Part shown: positions 12,734 through 24,004 of the stretch, piece after piece
Layout of the letters: each line of letters begins with the position of its first letter
Numbering within the stretch: position 1 is the first letter of the stretch
DNA from: Terfezia claveryi
Taxonomy: Eukaryota; Ascomycota; Pezizomycetes; Pezizales; Pezizaceae
DNA: 64,000 bases
Assembly: GCA_015179025.1 (NCBI GenBank)
Contig: WHUX01000211.1
Span: 1-64,000, forward strand
Direction of reading: 5' to 3'
Position numbers and translations under genes: made by a program
Notes under the pieces: model-generated
Told to the model about the DNA's origin: nothing
What the model saw: the letters and a program-made list of their open reading frames with translations, nothing else
Database searches by the model: none

Positions 12734-14449
12734 CAGTTTTTGACCTAGTACCGATCCGTGATGGTGAAACGATCCATTCAACTACCCCTGCCATGACACA
12801 TATCTTGAGATACTACGCTGGCTAAGACATCCTCTACAGACCGGGCAAATTGTTTCCTGACACTCTTGAATATGCTCTACAATATGCGCACACTAGGTAG
12901 TTGAATAACTCATGTGAAGCCATCATATGCACCAATCCACCTCGAAAAGGATGAAATTGTCCCCCCCCCCGCCCTCAGGTGACCCCTTCACCCACAGATA
13001 TTATGAACTAACAAGCCTACATAGTGCCAGCACCTTAACTTAGCATCTATATTTATGTTAGGATACAATATATCGGCATAGTGCTATATAAAAAGTCATT
13101 ATTGTTCGGCACCTAACATGCATAATTCAGCCATTTCGACCATGTCCGCCGGTTTTTCAGTATTTTGATCCTTCTCGACCTTGCATATCTTCTGCAGCCT
13201 CTTTACCAATCTATTTGCGCAATTCCTATATCCTCTATACCCTATGCACCCTCACCTTGTACCCTATATCCTACACACCAGGCTTGATTAGGCTACTCAA
13301 TGATCATTTTGCGCTATGTTTTTCCTTATATATAACATATATATATAAAGTCTAGAGGCCTCTGCTTATTGCAATCTGGAGGCTTTGTTTATTGCAGTCT
13401 GGAGGCCTCGGTCTATTGTCTCTGTCTATTATAGCAACCGCATTTGCCTTATGCAGCAGTTCATACAATATTTTAATCATGGCTCATGACTACCTAGCTG
13501 GCCTAGCGTATAATATCTATCTAGGTATATGGATTTTCATCCATATATGGCTCCTGAAAGGCTTTCGAGGCTGTTTTATGCATGACTATATATATAGCTG
13601 CTTTAGGCTACAATATCCCATTTCTGCTATAGGATATAGAGCTCAAGATATCATTTGCATACTCCATGTCATATCTCTAGCTATTTCAATATCTCCGGAC
13701 TGTTCTAGGTGAAGTGCACCTTCATTGACCTCATATCTACTCCCGCCGTTGTCATGTTGCCAGAGGCATACTATTCTTGCAGTCAGGTTACTCAGTTATC
13801 TAATCAATAGTACAGAGTAAATGGACCTAAGTTACTGGGCCTACGGGATAACAGAATGCACAGGTATAGTGAGTGTAGGAGTGGTACAGAATGAGTAGTG
13901 AAGAGGCTACAGAAGATATGAAAGGTTGAGAAGGATCAAAATACTGAAAAAACCGGCGGACATGGTCCAAAAGCTCGCAATGGCTAAATTATGCATGTTA
14001 GGTCCGTCGCATGACATTATGTCGAATCGACGTACAGACTCTAAAATAAAAATTAAAAAAAAATGCATGTTAGGTGCCGAACAATAATGACTTTTTATAT
14101 AGCACTATGCCGATATATTGTATCCTAACATAAATATAGATGCTAAGTTAAGGTGCTGGCACTATGTAGGCTTGTTAGTTCATTATATCTGTGGGTGAAG
14201 GGGTCACACTGAGGGCTGGGGGGCAATTTCATCATTTTCGAGGTGGATTGGTGCATATGATGGCTTCACATGAGTTATTCAACTACATAGTGTGCGCATA
14301 TTGTAGAGCATATTCAAGAGTGTCAGGAAACAATTTGCCCGGTCTGTAGAGGATGTCTTAGCCAGCGTAGTATCTCAAGATATGTGTCATGGCAGGGGTA
14401 GTTGAATGGATCGTTTCACCATCACGGATCGGTACTAGGTCAAAAACTG
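12734..14449. mobile_element. long-inverted-repeat DNA element 1 (1716 bp)
   Basis: The left end CAGTTTTTGACCTAGTACC and the right end GGTACTAGGTCAAAAACTG are exact inverted copies. They are flanked by TA at 12732-12733 and 14450-14451, as for Tc1/mariner-type insertion. The inverted arms are long: about 12734-13210 pairs with 13900-14449 at high identity. The right arm is broken by a small insertion (about 13993-14062) bounded by a repeated ATGCATGTTAGGT. The unique centre (about 13210-13900) has no credible coding sequence, so the element is non-autonomous and resembles a fold-back element. Confidence 0.88.
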
Positions 14450-14917
14450 TAACAGCCTAAGCTTGGCGAGGTATCCGAATCGTTGTATTAGACAGCAAGT
14501 AGTGTGGTAATCTCGACGTTGACTGAGGGTTGTTACACTCATCACCAGTGTGAGAGACGAGTTGGCTCGAAAAGGGAGGGCCTGGCTGAGGGAGGAAGGG
14601 GTGTTTTCGGTTGGGTTTTTCCTTGGCTTGGGAGGCAGGGCGGGTGTACCGAGTCTGTTGAGATGAGGGAACGGGACCGTCTTATAGCCTTAGGCTCCAT
14701 AGACATAGACTCAAAAAAGAAAAAAAAAAAAAAGAAAAAAAAAAAACACAGATTCTACCACTATCAAAGGCGGATTCCGAAGGACCTGATGTGCACAAGA
14801 TATTGTAGACTTCAATGCCGTGCGTGAGGCTGGAAAAGGATGCAATGGCTTGTCTGAAAACACCAATACATCCGGGAATTCAAACTGGCAACTACCTCCT
14901 GAGTCTCAAGACCAAAC
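14450..14917. other. intergenic with an A/G simple-sequence run
   Basis: An A-rich tract broken by G residues lies at 14711-14748. No gene is recognised; a 107-aa open frame across the tract is low complexity and was rejected. Confidence 0.4.
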
Positions 14918-15006
14918 TCCTCCTCATGGTCCCCTAACGGGACCGCATAGGAGTAATGAGTATCTTAAATAAATAAATAAAATAAAAAAAAAAATAAAAA
15001 AAAAAG
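14918..15006 (+). mobile_element. very short LINE 3' tail, copy A
   Basis: The segment contains GGTCCCCTAACGGGACC followed by GCATAGGAGTAATGAGTAT and an A-rich tail with TAAA repeats. The same hairpin and linker end the longer LINE fragment at 24543-25153 and the tail at 17033-17092. The target duplication is weak: only GACCAA is shared before and after. Confidence 0.6.
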
Positions 15007-15781
15007 GGGGGACCAACCCGACCTGTCGTGTACCTAGATGTCAATTATGCCACTGTCGGCGTGAAGGCGTCTTTCCGGAAATTCTTCTATCACAGTTATC
15101 TCGTGTTTTAAGCTAGTATCGTTATATAAGACAGTAAATCCAAGGCCCCCTCCGACACCGCCCGTTTGTAAATCAAGACAGCATTCTTTACTTGCGAATT
15201 GAAACAGTATTAACATTCGAATTGTTGTGTCAGGCTTTCTGTTTCTACTACTCCAAAATTGATGTTGATGAGATGAATGGGTTCCTTTCAGGTATTGATG
15301 CAACCCCCTTGCATCGATGGATAATTCACCACTATTGCATGACATAGTTCCAATATATGACAATCTTCCACCCCACAACGGTTGTTTCAAGTCAACCCTC
15401 CATACCTAGTTAATGGCGCATTTGCCGTCTCGTATCCTCGCTGACTGAAATGCGGAGACTGTTTACAAATCTGCGGTAAACTGACGATCTCATATACGTA
15501 AATATACTGGTCACTGAGGGGTAAAAGCCTAATATGAGAGCCGGGAATTCATCAATAGGCCGAACAAGCTGCATGGTCCAATCCGCAAACGCCCGATTAT
15601 ATCAATGACTATGGGTAGGTGAGTGCACTGTTGCCTTGATAGCCATTTAGCTTATTAGGGAACCCATTTCGCGTTGACAAGTTGGTTGTTGATTGATATA
15701 CCATCACTGCTATCAATACGGTATTCTCAATTGACTTTTTCCTCCCAGATTTACGACCTACCTAATATTAGTACTCCAAGT
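15007..15781. other. intergenic upstream of the aldolase-fold gene
   Basis: No supported gene. A 118-aa minus-strand open frame at 15034-15390 shows no domain or coding bias that I can recognise. Confidence 0.4.
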
Positions 15782-16763
15782 ATGGCCCCCCCACCTCCTT
15801 CCGCCATCTCCGCCGAGGTCCTCACGAAGGAAACCCCTGTCGCCACCACCACCTGGCCGGTCGAAGAATCCGTCTTCCTCACAACCTCCACCCAACCCGA
15901 CGCCAAACCTTTGCATCTTCTCCGCGCTCCCAAACTCACCCCCACCCTTGCCTCTCGAGCTCACGTCAAAAGAACCCTCGCCTGCGCCTTCCATATCTTT
16001 TCGCACTATGGCTTCGACGAAGGCGTCACGGGGCACATCACCGCCCGAGACCCCATCCAATCCGACTGCTTCTGGGTGAACCCCTTCGGATTGCATTTCT
16101 CACTCATAAAAGTAAGTGATTTAATCCTCGTGGATTATAGCGGAACGGTTATTGAAGGGAGAGGGATATTGAATACGGCGGCGTTCATGATCCATGGGGA
16201 GGTTCATAAGGCTAGGGAGGACGTCATGTGTGCGGCGCATAGCCACTCTATACATGGGATGACGTGGGCGGCTATGGGCAGGGAGTTGGATATGTTGACG
16301 CAGGATAGTTGTGCGTTTTGGAAGGATCATTCGGTGTATGATCAGTTTGGGGGGGTGGTTTTGGGGCAGAGTGGGGGGAAGGTGATGGCGAAGAGTTTGG
16401 GGAGTAATAAGGTTGGTGTTGTTCCCTAATATCTGCTAGATGTCAATGGTTTGAATTGAATGTTGGCTTACCTTGCTGCTGGATGGATAGGCTGTGATCT
16501 TGCAAAACCACGGACTCTTGACAGTGGGCCAGTCGATCGAGGAAACAGTGTTTTGGTTTATATCCCTGGAGAGGTGCTGTCAGGCACAGCTGCTAGCTGA
16601 TGCGGCTGCGGCGGGTAGAGGGTATCAGACAGTCAAGATTGGGGAAGAGGAGGCGGAGGTTACCAATAGGATTGTGGGGATGTCGGCTGTTGGATATTTC
16701 AGCGGACGTGCAATGTTCGAGAAGACGTTTAAGGAGGAGGGGAATGAGTTTGATGATGAGTAG
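15782..16763 (+). CDS. class II aldolase/adducin-fold protein (300 aa)
   Basis: Exons 15782-16411 and 16491-16763 with a 79-nt intron; the junction gives K-AVILQNHGLL. The first in-frame ATG was chosen, since the frame upstream has only non-ATG starts. The protein has the class II aldolase fold: FDEGVTGHITARDP, the metal-site region AAHSHSIHGMTW and NHGLLTVGQSIEE with the third histidine. Fungal members of this size are often annotated as L-fuculose-phosphate aldolase-like or Mug14-like; the true substrate is generally unknown. The metal-ligand histidines are present, so zinc binding is likely. The first exon is C-rich at wobble positions in its 5' half and G/T-rich after, an unusual shift within one gene. 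Confidence 0.9.
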
Positions 16764-17019
16764 TAGTAATTGTGTTTTTTTTGAGGTGTACGATTGGCTG
16801 AGTCAAGCTGGGCATGATATAGCCTTGAGTGTGCGGTGGCTGTCTGTTTTGAGCCTTTTTCTTTTAGGTCTACATAGGGGCCGGAATATTTATGGGTGCT
16901 GAGCATACTTACCTACATAATGATAAGTTATGCCCACTATAGTTATGTGAAGACTTGGAATGTTGTTCATGAAGTTTGTTTAGATATCGTCAATATACCT
17001 GCGTTTGTTGTGTGTGCCT
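16764..17019. other. 3' flank of the aldolase-fold gene
   Basis: Presumed 3'UTR and spacer; nothing else is recognised. Confidence 0.4.
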
Positions 17020-17032
17020 ATCGTGGACGGCC

Positions 17033-17092
17033 TTCCTCATGGCCCCCCTTATAGGGCCGCATAGGAGTAACAAGTATTAAAAAAAAAAAAAA
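17033..17092 (+). mobile_element. 60-bp LINE 3' tail with target duplication, copy B
   Basis: The insert carries the hairpin GGCCCCCCTTATAGGGCC, the linker GCATAGGAGTAACAAGTATT and a run of A. It is flanked by an exact 13-bp direct repeat ATCGTGGACGGCC at 17020-17032 and 17093-17105. This is the signature of target-primed reverse transcription with extreme 5' truncation. The family is the one seen in copy A and in the longer fragment at 24543. Confidence 0.9.
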
Positions 17093-17105
17093 ATCGTGGA
17101 CGGCC

Positions 17106-17682
17106 GCACGGCGCGAGGAGTGATGCTTTCAGCTCACTAGAGAGTTGTGGGAATCGAATTGATGTGTGTATGTGTGTGCGCGCGCACGACGTGAACAGGT
17201 CTTAAGGAGGGCGATTCAAATCGGGTGATGAGGCCTAGTTAGGCCCGGGCCTCAGTAGTTCCCTCCTCCTCATAGGTACTGATTCTGGAGGTCGGAACTC
17301 ATGATTAGGCTGTAACTACCACTGTTAGTGGCGGGTGGGCGGCCCTGGCCCGGGCCTTCAAGACACGCTAGTCTAGAAAGAGATGAAAGTGATTGCCCGG
17401 GTTGCTATAGTTCGTACGTGTCGGCATTTCTGATTGTCGAACGTCAAATAAGTGTCAAGCATATATTATATGTATTATGTACACCAATACGCAGGTTGGC
17501 ACGTGGTGGTGGTGTTGCATGTTGATGTTTGGCGGGCTGACGGCTCAATTCTGCTTGAAGTTGGAAGTGGGGGGGGCCGCCTACGAGAAGATCCGAGAGT
17601 TGGATTAAGCGCGTTGGGATAGGGGTCAAAGGAGAATACACACATGTTGAATGTACAGTACAGTACCGTATTAAAAGAATGC
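17106..17682. other. intergenic
   Basis: Contains a short GT/CG-alternating run near 17163-17188 and nothing that looks coding. Confidence 0.4.
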
Positions 17683-17699
17683 CTAGTCTGTCTGGTTGC
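17683..17699 (+). repeat. micro-insertion with 8-bp direct repeat
   Basis: CTAGTCTGTCTGGTTGC lies between AAGAATGC (17675-17682) and AAGAATGA (17700-17707). The inserted sequence is a variant of the TAGTCTGGTTG core that recurs through the window. Confidence 0.7.
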
Positions 17700-18023
17700 A
17701 AGAATGACTAGCAGTGGAGTTCAATTTCGAAAGTACCGGTACCTATGATGTGCATGCATTGTTGCTTAGTCGGAATGATGCGCGAGTGCTTATTGGTTTG
17801 CTGATGTTGACTCGACATGGGAGGGCTTGTGCCAACCAGACCGCAGATGAACCTCATGACAAGCATACCTAATATAAGCATATATATTTTTGTTAGAAGC
17901 ATACCTCCAGTGTTCCCACATAGTACCGGTAAATAAGAATATTTTGATTATAAGAATATTCTAGTTTTTTTTGGCTTAGCTACCATACATATGCTTGTAA
18001 CACGCGTTACCCTTGCTCGACCG

Positions 18024-19686
18024 GAAGTGTCCAATCACCGTCTAGTGTCCACTCTTGCAACATAGCACGTGATATATGGAACTGTAGACCGCGAGAACTC
18101 TATTGTACATAAATGCATTCACTATGAAAACAACTACGCTCTACAACATGGTTATCCTCACACACCGCCATATTCTACTCAATACCCCAACCCCGTTATA
18201 CCCGACCAACCCCCCCCACCGCCTCCTATAAGGTGAGTATCATGCAGGTGAACCCATGACCACGAGAGGGCCTTTACCTAGCATCTATATTCATGATAAA
18301 ACAGCTTCTAGGGCAGCAACCAACAATACAGGAGAACTGTCAGCTATCAAAAGAAGCCGCTCATCGCTGCAAACTGAGCCATTTTCCGAATTAAGTAAAT
18401 TCCTTGATTTATGCTATTCTTAACCCCCCCCAATACCTCAATCCGCTGCAATACTCTCTTCCCAAGCATCCTTAGCCACCACGGAAGGGTATCTAATAGC
18501 GCTGGAGCTCTAATACCCCCCCTTCAAGAATCTCCCCCTCCCATTAACTACCCCCCCTCTTCTACTCCCTCTATTGGCCTTATATTGTACGAATAGGCCC
18601 AAAACCGCTTATATCCATGGCAAATCAGTGCTGAAGATGGAGAGTGCAAAATCACCAAATTGCAGGATCTCAACCCGGCGCACTAAGCAAGTTCCGAGAG
18701 CTCTATTCAATCAGCAAAATCCACTCCATCTATACCCTCCTCAATCCCCCCGAGTTGAACTCTCCTCTCGAGCATTTTCAGCACCCCGTAGAGGTTGCTA
18801 ATCGCTCTGAGCTCCAATAACCCCCCATTTTGGACTCTAGTGGTCGCTATGGCCATGGCAGTATGCTGGCCTTTCTCGAGGCATTTTTAACCACTTTACA
18901 CGCTTCACAGCCACCACGCACTCCCCCCCAGCATTATCGATACCAGCGCAGGGTGTTGAGAGCACTGGGTTGGACACTAGGTTGGGCACTAGGTTGGACG
19001 CTACGTTGTTAGACGCTAGGTTGAACGCTAGGCTAGATCTTATGCAAGACGCGCTAGATTAGATGAGAGCGGCGAAGTTGGACTCGTGAGCGTAGGATTG
19101 CTGTTGTTTGCTGTAAGGGGGTTGAAGTGGCCTCGGAGCCTAGATGGAAGCGACCCATGAAGCCCAAAGGGGGTGTATAAGAACTCCCAGAGCTATTGGA
19201 GGCCTTTTGGTGGTGGCTGAGGATGCTTGGGAAGAGAGTATTGCAGCGGATTGATGTATAGTGGGGTTAGAATAGCATAAATCAAGGAAATTTATTTAAT
19301 TCGGAAAATGGCTCAGTTTGCAGCGGTGATCGGCTTGTTTTGATAGCTGACAGTTTTCCTGTATTGTTGGTTGCTGCCCTAGAAGCTGTTTTATCATGAA
19401 TATAGGTGCTAGGTAAAGGCCCTCTCGTGGTCATGGGTTCACCCGCATGATACTCACCTTATAGGAGGCGGTGGGGGGGGGGTTGGTCGGGTATAACGGG
19501 GTTCATATTGGGGAAGGCGGGTATAGGGGTATTGAGTCGAATATGGCGGTGTGTGAGGGTAACCATGTTGTAGAGCGTAGTTGTTTTCATAGTTATGCAT
19601 TTATGTACAATAGAGTTCTCGCGGTCTACAGTTCAATATATCACGCGCTATGCTGCAGGGGGGCCGGGCAGGGGCTGGACACTTCT
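18024..19686. mobile_element. long-inverted-repeat DNA element 2 (about 1.66 kb)
   Basis: About 18024-18490 and 19190-19686 are inverted copies of each other, aligning across several hundred bases including GATATAT, the CACGTG/CACGCG segment and AACTGTAGACCGCGAGAACT. The outer ends share GAAGTGTCCA. A direct target duplication is not clear. The arms share the segment TAGCATCTATATTYATG with element 1 at 12734-14449, so the two are probably related. The centre is non-coding and contains a short imperfect tandem repeat built on GGTTGGACACTA (18961-19034). Confidence 0.8.
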
Positions 19687-20401
19687 GTAGTCTGGTTGGC
19701 ACAACACCCTCCTTCTACTCAATTAGGTATGCTATCGATAAGAAATCTGGTTGAAATAACTAGTGCACCTGGAAGGCTTGGCAGACTACACTATGAAGTA
19801 GCCTCGTACAAACCTCGGGGGAGTTGCGAATGCTACAAAAATAATAACCTGGGTACGAGGCTATAAGTTGAACACGCAAAGCGAATATTCACAAATCACC
19901 CAGTATAACAACAAGCCAGACTACCGAGTATGCACCTCCAGACTACTAATCTCCAACAGAATGCACATGGCATCTGCACAAAGATAGTGTCAAGCATAGT
20001 CTGAGGCGGAGCGGCATTAGAACATATCCTGCGCAAAAACCCAAAGTCCATATGGCGACTGGTTTTGGAATCGGAAAAATCCCAAGAAGGAATTTACACT
20101 ATCCCAAATCAGTAAGATTCCGAATCCCAAAAGACCTCGTGGACAATTCAACATCAACCCAATACAAATACAAAAGCTTTACTCTCAATCGAAGCAGATT
20201 ACAACTGGGAAATTCCATGAATTAGACTCTGCATTATATTAGTACCCATAGTCTCCTTCCAGACCTTTTCTGAAGCCCCACACTACCTTCTTTCCATATG
20301 TACTTATTTTCTCTTAATATAAGAATATATTGGTTACAAGCATACCCCACCTGGCCCCGGTGGTATTCTTGTAATGAGGTTTATCTGTAATATGGGAGGA
20401 T
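19687..20401. other. intergenic with fragments of the TAGTCTGG family
   Basis: At 19687 a copy of TAGTCTGGTTGGCACAAC abuts the right end of long-inverted-repeat element 2. Two further CCAGACTAC segments occur near 19914 and 19949. No gene is seen. Confidence 0.4.
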
Positions 20402-20412
20402 GTAGTCTGGTT
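20402..20412 (+). repeat. 11-bp micro-insertion
   Basis: GTAGTCTGGTT lies between GGGAGGAT (20394-20401) and GGGAAGGAT (20413-20421), a near-identical direct repeat. Confidence 0.6.
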
Positions 20413-20525
20413 GGGAAGGATGGATGACGAGCACAGGAGGGTGTTAGACTAAATGACGAGAAGACAGCCACTTACATAGCACATAGGGTTAGCCGCTTAG
20501 GGAATAGGGATTTGTGGTACGTCAC

Positions 20526-20559
20526 TAGTCTGGTTGGCATAAACTCTCCTTTGAGTACC
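20526..20559 (+). repeat. 34-bp micro-insertion
   Basis: It begins TAGTCTGGTTGGCATAAAC and is bounded by GGTACGTCAC (20516-20525) and GGTATGTCAC (20560-20569), which match at 9 of 10 bases. Confidence 0.7.
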
Positions 20560-20569
20560 GGTATGTCAC

Positions 20570-21480
20570 AAGAAGTTCATCCAATTGTCGTCGGCGGATT
20601 CAGGAGTTGCACATATTTCCCATTTTGTTTCTTTTATATTATGTATGTAAGGGGAAGGGGCAGGGAACAACGTAAGGTGGGAGAACCCGATAGAGCAGGA
20701 TGCGCTCCCTCACCATAAGTTAGAATAACTTGCCTACTAGTACTGAATTAAAATAGAAATGTATATAAAAAAAAAAATGCTGAAGGGTACAGTACATTAA
20801 CATATCATATTCACATTTCTTCAGCCTCAGAATGTATCAATATTCATCTAGACCCAATGCTGGCTCTCAGAAGGACCTCTCAACGGGCCCGGCCAGGGTA
20901 GGGGTCAATCTGTAATACAATGAACAATTACGAGGCCTAGACCTTATACATTGGATCAGAATTCCAGGATAAGTCCGGAACATCACAAGAGACAATCAGG
21001 TAAGCTACCTTATGGGGAGGTATTGATTCAAAAGGCATTCATTACAAATGTCGCGCACGGCTAGATAAAGTATAATAAGAGCAAACTTAAAATATCTCTC
21101 ATGACGACCAACAGAAAGCATCTACAAAGACAACTTTTGCCTATCATCAAATTACACTGATTGGGGAATGAGAATTAAATTCCTGAATGCGATATATATA
21201 TAACTTAAAAAAAGCCTTGACGACATCAGTTCAATCATTAATATGGGTACAGTAAGTAGTCCCAAACCTCCCTGGAGTCGATCTTCGCACACAATAGCTC
21301 TGGCTTTCTCACTTCCAACGGTGCCGCTAATTGGCCAACACCCCATCCTTTAAACGAACTGGGGTGTTAGGATCATGAAAAGAAAACCACTCAGCATAAG
21401 AAATGAGTTCGAGATGTGTTTTTGAGCCTAGAAGTTTATTTTATCAGAGAATTGTTTGTTAGTTATTTGGTCGATTATAC
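20570..21480. other. intergenic
   Basis: No supported gene. An A-run sits at about 20767-20777. Confidence 0.4.
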
Positions 21481-21481
21481 G

Positions 21482-21900
21482 TTACATTCTTGAGCTACAC
21501 TCGTCTAGGTTAGCCCAATGCCCTTCCTGGATTGCATATGACATAGTGGGATATAAATCTTTGAATTGGACGTCCCAAAGCAGCCGCACAACAGCCCCGT
21601 GACCACTCATAGCTGCCCAGGTCAGTGGGGTGTAGCCATCTTTATTCTTTGTGTTAACATCCGCATCCTTCAGCCCTAGAAGCAGCCGTACAACAGCCTT
21701 ATGACCTCTCATAGATTGATACAATCACCCTGCCCAGTCCCAGGGGGTGGAACCATCTGTATCTTTTGGGTTGACGTCTACATTTTCTCGGCCCACAAGC
21801 AGCTACACCCCAGTCTCATACCTGCTCTTAGCTGCTCAAGCCAGTGGGTGTAGTCATATCTATCCTTTGGGCTAACATCTGCCCACTTACGAGATCCCCA
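21482..21900 (-). pseudogene. decayed ankyrin-repeat gene fragment
   Basis: Minus-strand reading gives ankyrin units: a repeat with GHKAVVRLLLGLKDADVNTK and a second with DGYTPLTWAAMSGHGAVV. Upstream (21725-21900) further units are recognisable in DNA, but only through stops and frame changes (for example a TGA after TGGGCAGGG). Ankyrin repeats bind proteins. This copy has no start, no flanking domain and several disruptions, so it is a relic of a larger NACHT/ankyrin-type or similar gene. Confidence 0.7.
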
Positions 21901-22231
21901 TGCCTATTCTAGGAGAGAAAGAAACGCAGAATAAAAAAGCCCTTACTATGGCCCATGGCGATTCGAGTTTTATCTCATCAAAAATTTAGATCAAGCCCAA
22001 TACCGCAGAACGTAATGCCTGAGTACCTTAAAGAGAGACCAAGATATGGATTCAAGTATTTAGCACATTTTATAGCTGGATCCGCACTTCTCAATACCCC
22101 TATAAGTTAGTGGAGGGGCTTGATTACCTATAAGACTATATAAAGGTTAGGTATTTCGTTGTAACAGACTAATTGTTGCTATGTGTTTGCGATTGAGAGT
22201 TGGCTACTTCGAAAGGTGCAAAAAGAAGGTT
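21901..22231. other. intergenic
   Basis: No feature recognised. Confidence 0.35.
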
Positions 22232-22329
22232 CGGTACTAGAAAGACTCGAACTTTCAACCTCCCGGTATTGCTGTGTGAATAGGATTCACATAACAGCCG
22301 GACGCGCTAACCAATTGCGCCATAGAACC
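22232..22329 (-). tRNA. tRNA-Asn(GUU) with 24-nt intron
   Basis: Read on the minus strand, a full cloverleaf forms: acceptor GGTTCTA/TAGTACC, D arm GCGC-loop-GCGC, anticodon stem TCCGG/CCGGG with loop CTGTTA-A, and T arm GAAAG/CTTTC with TTCGAGT. The anticodon GTT is at 22295-22293. An intron of 24 nt (22291-22268) sits one base 3' of the anticodon, the canonical position, leaving a 74-nt mature tRNA. The discriminator is G at 22232. The acceptor stem has one T-T mismatch at position 4-69, so it could be a weakened or recently decayed copy. Confidence 0.88.
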
Positions 22330-22501
22330 AGACATGTGATGTTTACAAGTGGAGTATTTATAAATGTAAGAAGATAAAGGGACAAACAATAATTTACATG
22401 GTTATCTCTGAATTAATGAATTAATCTAATGTGATTTAATACCAAAGTTTCACAATGCGCAAAACCGACGTCTCCGTCTGTAGCCAGTGCCAAAATTTAG
22501 C

Positions 22502-23632
22502 TCAAGCGGCATATGCCGAGGTCCCTCTGCCTGCAATCATCTCCTTGATACTCTCATACGCATCGTCGTCGATATCCAAAAATCGCATCTTTAGATAAGT
22601 TGCAATTAGTAATAATATAGAAGCAAAGAAAAGAAATAATGCCTGTGAGCAATGACTTCCTAAGCAAAAACAAAAGCAACTCACCATCTCTTCATTCCCC
22701 AATCCGCCCCCACCTCTACCAACCCCCATCCCACCATATAAAACGCCCTCAGTTTGACTCCCGGTAACACAGCCATTGACCCTCTCCAGCCATACACTGT
22801 GACTTTCTTCTTTAGCACCACCAGCCTTGCTTGCTTCCCGGAAGGCTCTCCATGCTCGCCATGCGCCCAGGTTCGCCGCTAGGTGGGGCGGAATATCGTC
22901 CAGAACTGACACTGACGAAAATACAGACTTCAAGTAGTATAGAACCTGGAGAATATTCTTCTCCTTTTCTGGGGAAGGTGAGGGAATGGATGGTGCTGAG
23001 TTCAAGGCAGGCTCTAGTGGTGCAAGGGGAGGATTAGGGGGAAGCTCTTTGCTGCCGGGAGATGTGGTTGTCTTTGGAGATGGAGTAGAATACCAGTTCG
23101 GAAAACCGTGCTTTAGGGTGAACGAGCCGGCGGGAAGATTCGAAATATTCTGATTGTAGTTAATGTGCGCTGCTGGGGGTTGAGGCTGTGACTTTCCGGG
23201 GCTAGAGTGGGTTGACAAGGAGGAGGGGGGTGGAGGAGGGGTTGGCGGAACGATAAGCGGGTGGTAAATGTCGGACAGAAAGGTTATTATGGGTGGATGT
23301 GCGGGATAGCCGGTTGGGAATAGAACTGTGAACTTCAGGATAGCAGAGGCAAATGGTCCTAATCAACTCGACATTAGACCTGCAGAGATGAGGTGTAACT
23401 TGTAGCTCGCTAAGAACCTTTCCGAACGAACATAACTCCCCACCATAATCTAGGCTCTTGCGGAGATAAAGACATATATATCCCTTGTGGAGAGGCATAT
23501 TTGAGACTTGCGCTGTTGTTGAAAATGGTGATGTTAGCACTCCACCCACTGGAGGAGTCGGGGCGGCACGAACAATTCGATCAGCAAGTTCTGCCGGCGA
23601 AACGCGTAGTCTGAATTTAGTGGCTTTGGCAT
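22502..23632 (-). CDS. UBC-fold protein, AKTIP/FTS-like non-catalytic E2 (304 aa)
   Basis: Four minus-strand exons: 23632-23574, 23512-23418, 23358-22685 and 22588-22502. The introns are 61, 59 and 96 nt and total coding length is an exact multiple of three. The N-terminal half is an E2-like fold: RRQNLLIEF, GIYMSLSPQEPRLWWGVMFV, then LFPTGYPAHPPIITFLSDIY and HPLIVP. At the point where active E2s carry HPN and the catalytic cysteine there is HPLI followed by prolines, so it should not form a ubiquitin thioester. LPAGSFTLKHGFPNW and SVLDDIPPHLAANLGAWRAW follow, as in fungal homologues. Animal AKTIP/FTS works with Hook adaptors on dynein-driven endosomes; a like role here is inference. The last intron is a multiple of three, and its retention would add a hydrophobic segment, giving a possible membrane-anchored isoform. 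Confidence 0.85.
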
Positions 23633-23983
23633 GCTTGAAAGGTGTGCGAGAGCTGTATGCCAGTGGTATTGGAACTCGCAGCCAGAAGGTGGTGGAGTAC
23701 CGGCGTTCAACGATAGGGCAATAAGCTTAGCTGCGGGCGTCCCGCCAAGTCGGTAGTGGGGCGAAAACAAAACACAAAACATCAGACGAGCAGCTATAGC
23801 AGGATGGTACAAACATCGACGGCTGTTACCAAATCTCCTCATAAATAATAACACATTTCTTTCTTGAGACGCCTCAAGACAATAGTTTTCTTCATCATAC
23901 GTCACTCACGAGGGCTTTTTTCTTATTTTTTTTCAAGAAATAGGCCTTCTCTAACAATTTCCAATGCTGTTCATATCCATGTG
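23633..23983. other. upstream region of the UBC-like gene
   Basis: The frame around exon 1 extends into this region on the minus strand (to 23905) but has no better start. It is presumed 5' leader and promoter. Confidence 0.35.
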
Positions 23984-23990
23984 CCAGTCA

Positions 23991-24004
23991 CGTAGTCTGC
24001 CAGA
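23991..24004 (+). repeat. 14-bp micro-insertion
   Basis: CGTAGTCTGCCAGA is bounded by exact CCAGTCA repeats at 23984-23990 and 24005-24011. It has only the GTAGTCTG part of the recurrent core. Confidence 0.5.

Noticed and set aside
13392..13712. 106-aa ORF in the centre of long-inverted-repeat element 1
   Set aside because: No domain, AT-rich low-complexity composition and no homology visible to a transposase.
12734..14449. LTR retrotransposon interpretation of the paired repeats
   Set aside because: The repeats are inverted, not direct, and there is no primer-binding site or gag/pol.
14504..14827. 107-aa ORF with a lysine run
   Set aside because: It reads through an A-rich simple repeat; no coding signal on either side.
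19687..20453. A 767-bp MITE between TAGTCTGGTTGGCACAAC and TAGACTA
   Set aside because: The right end matches only if several bases are missing, and no target duplication was found; separate micro-insertions explain the data better.
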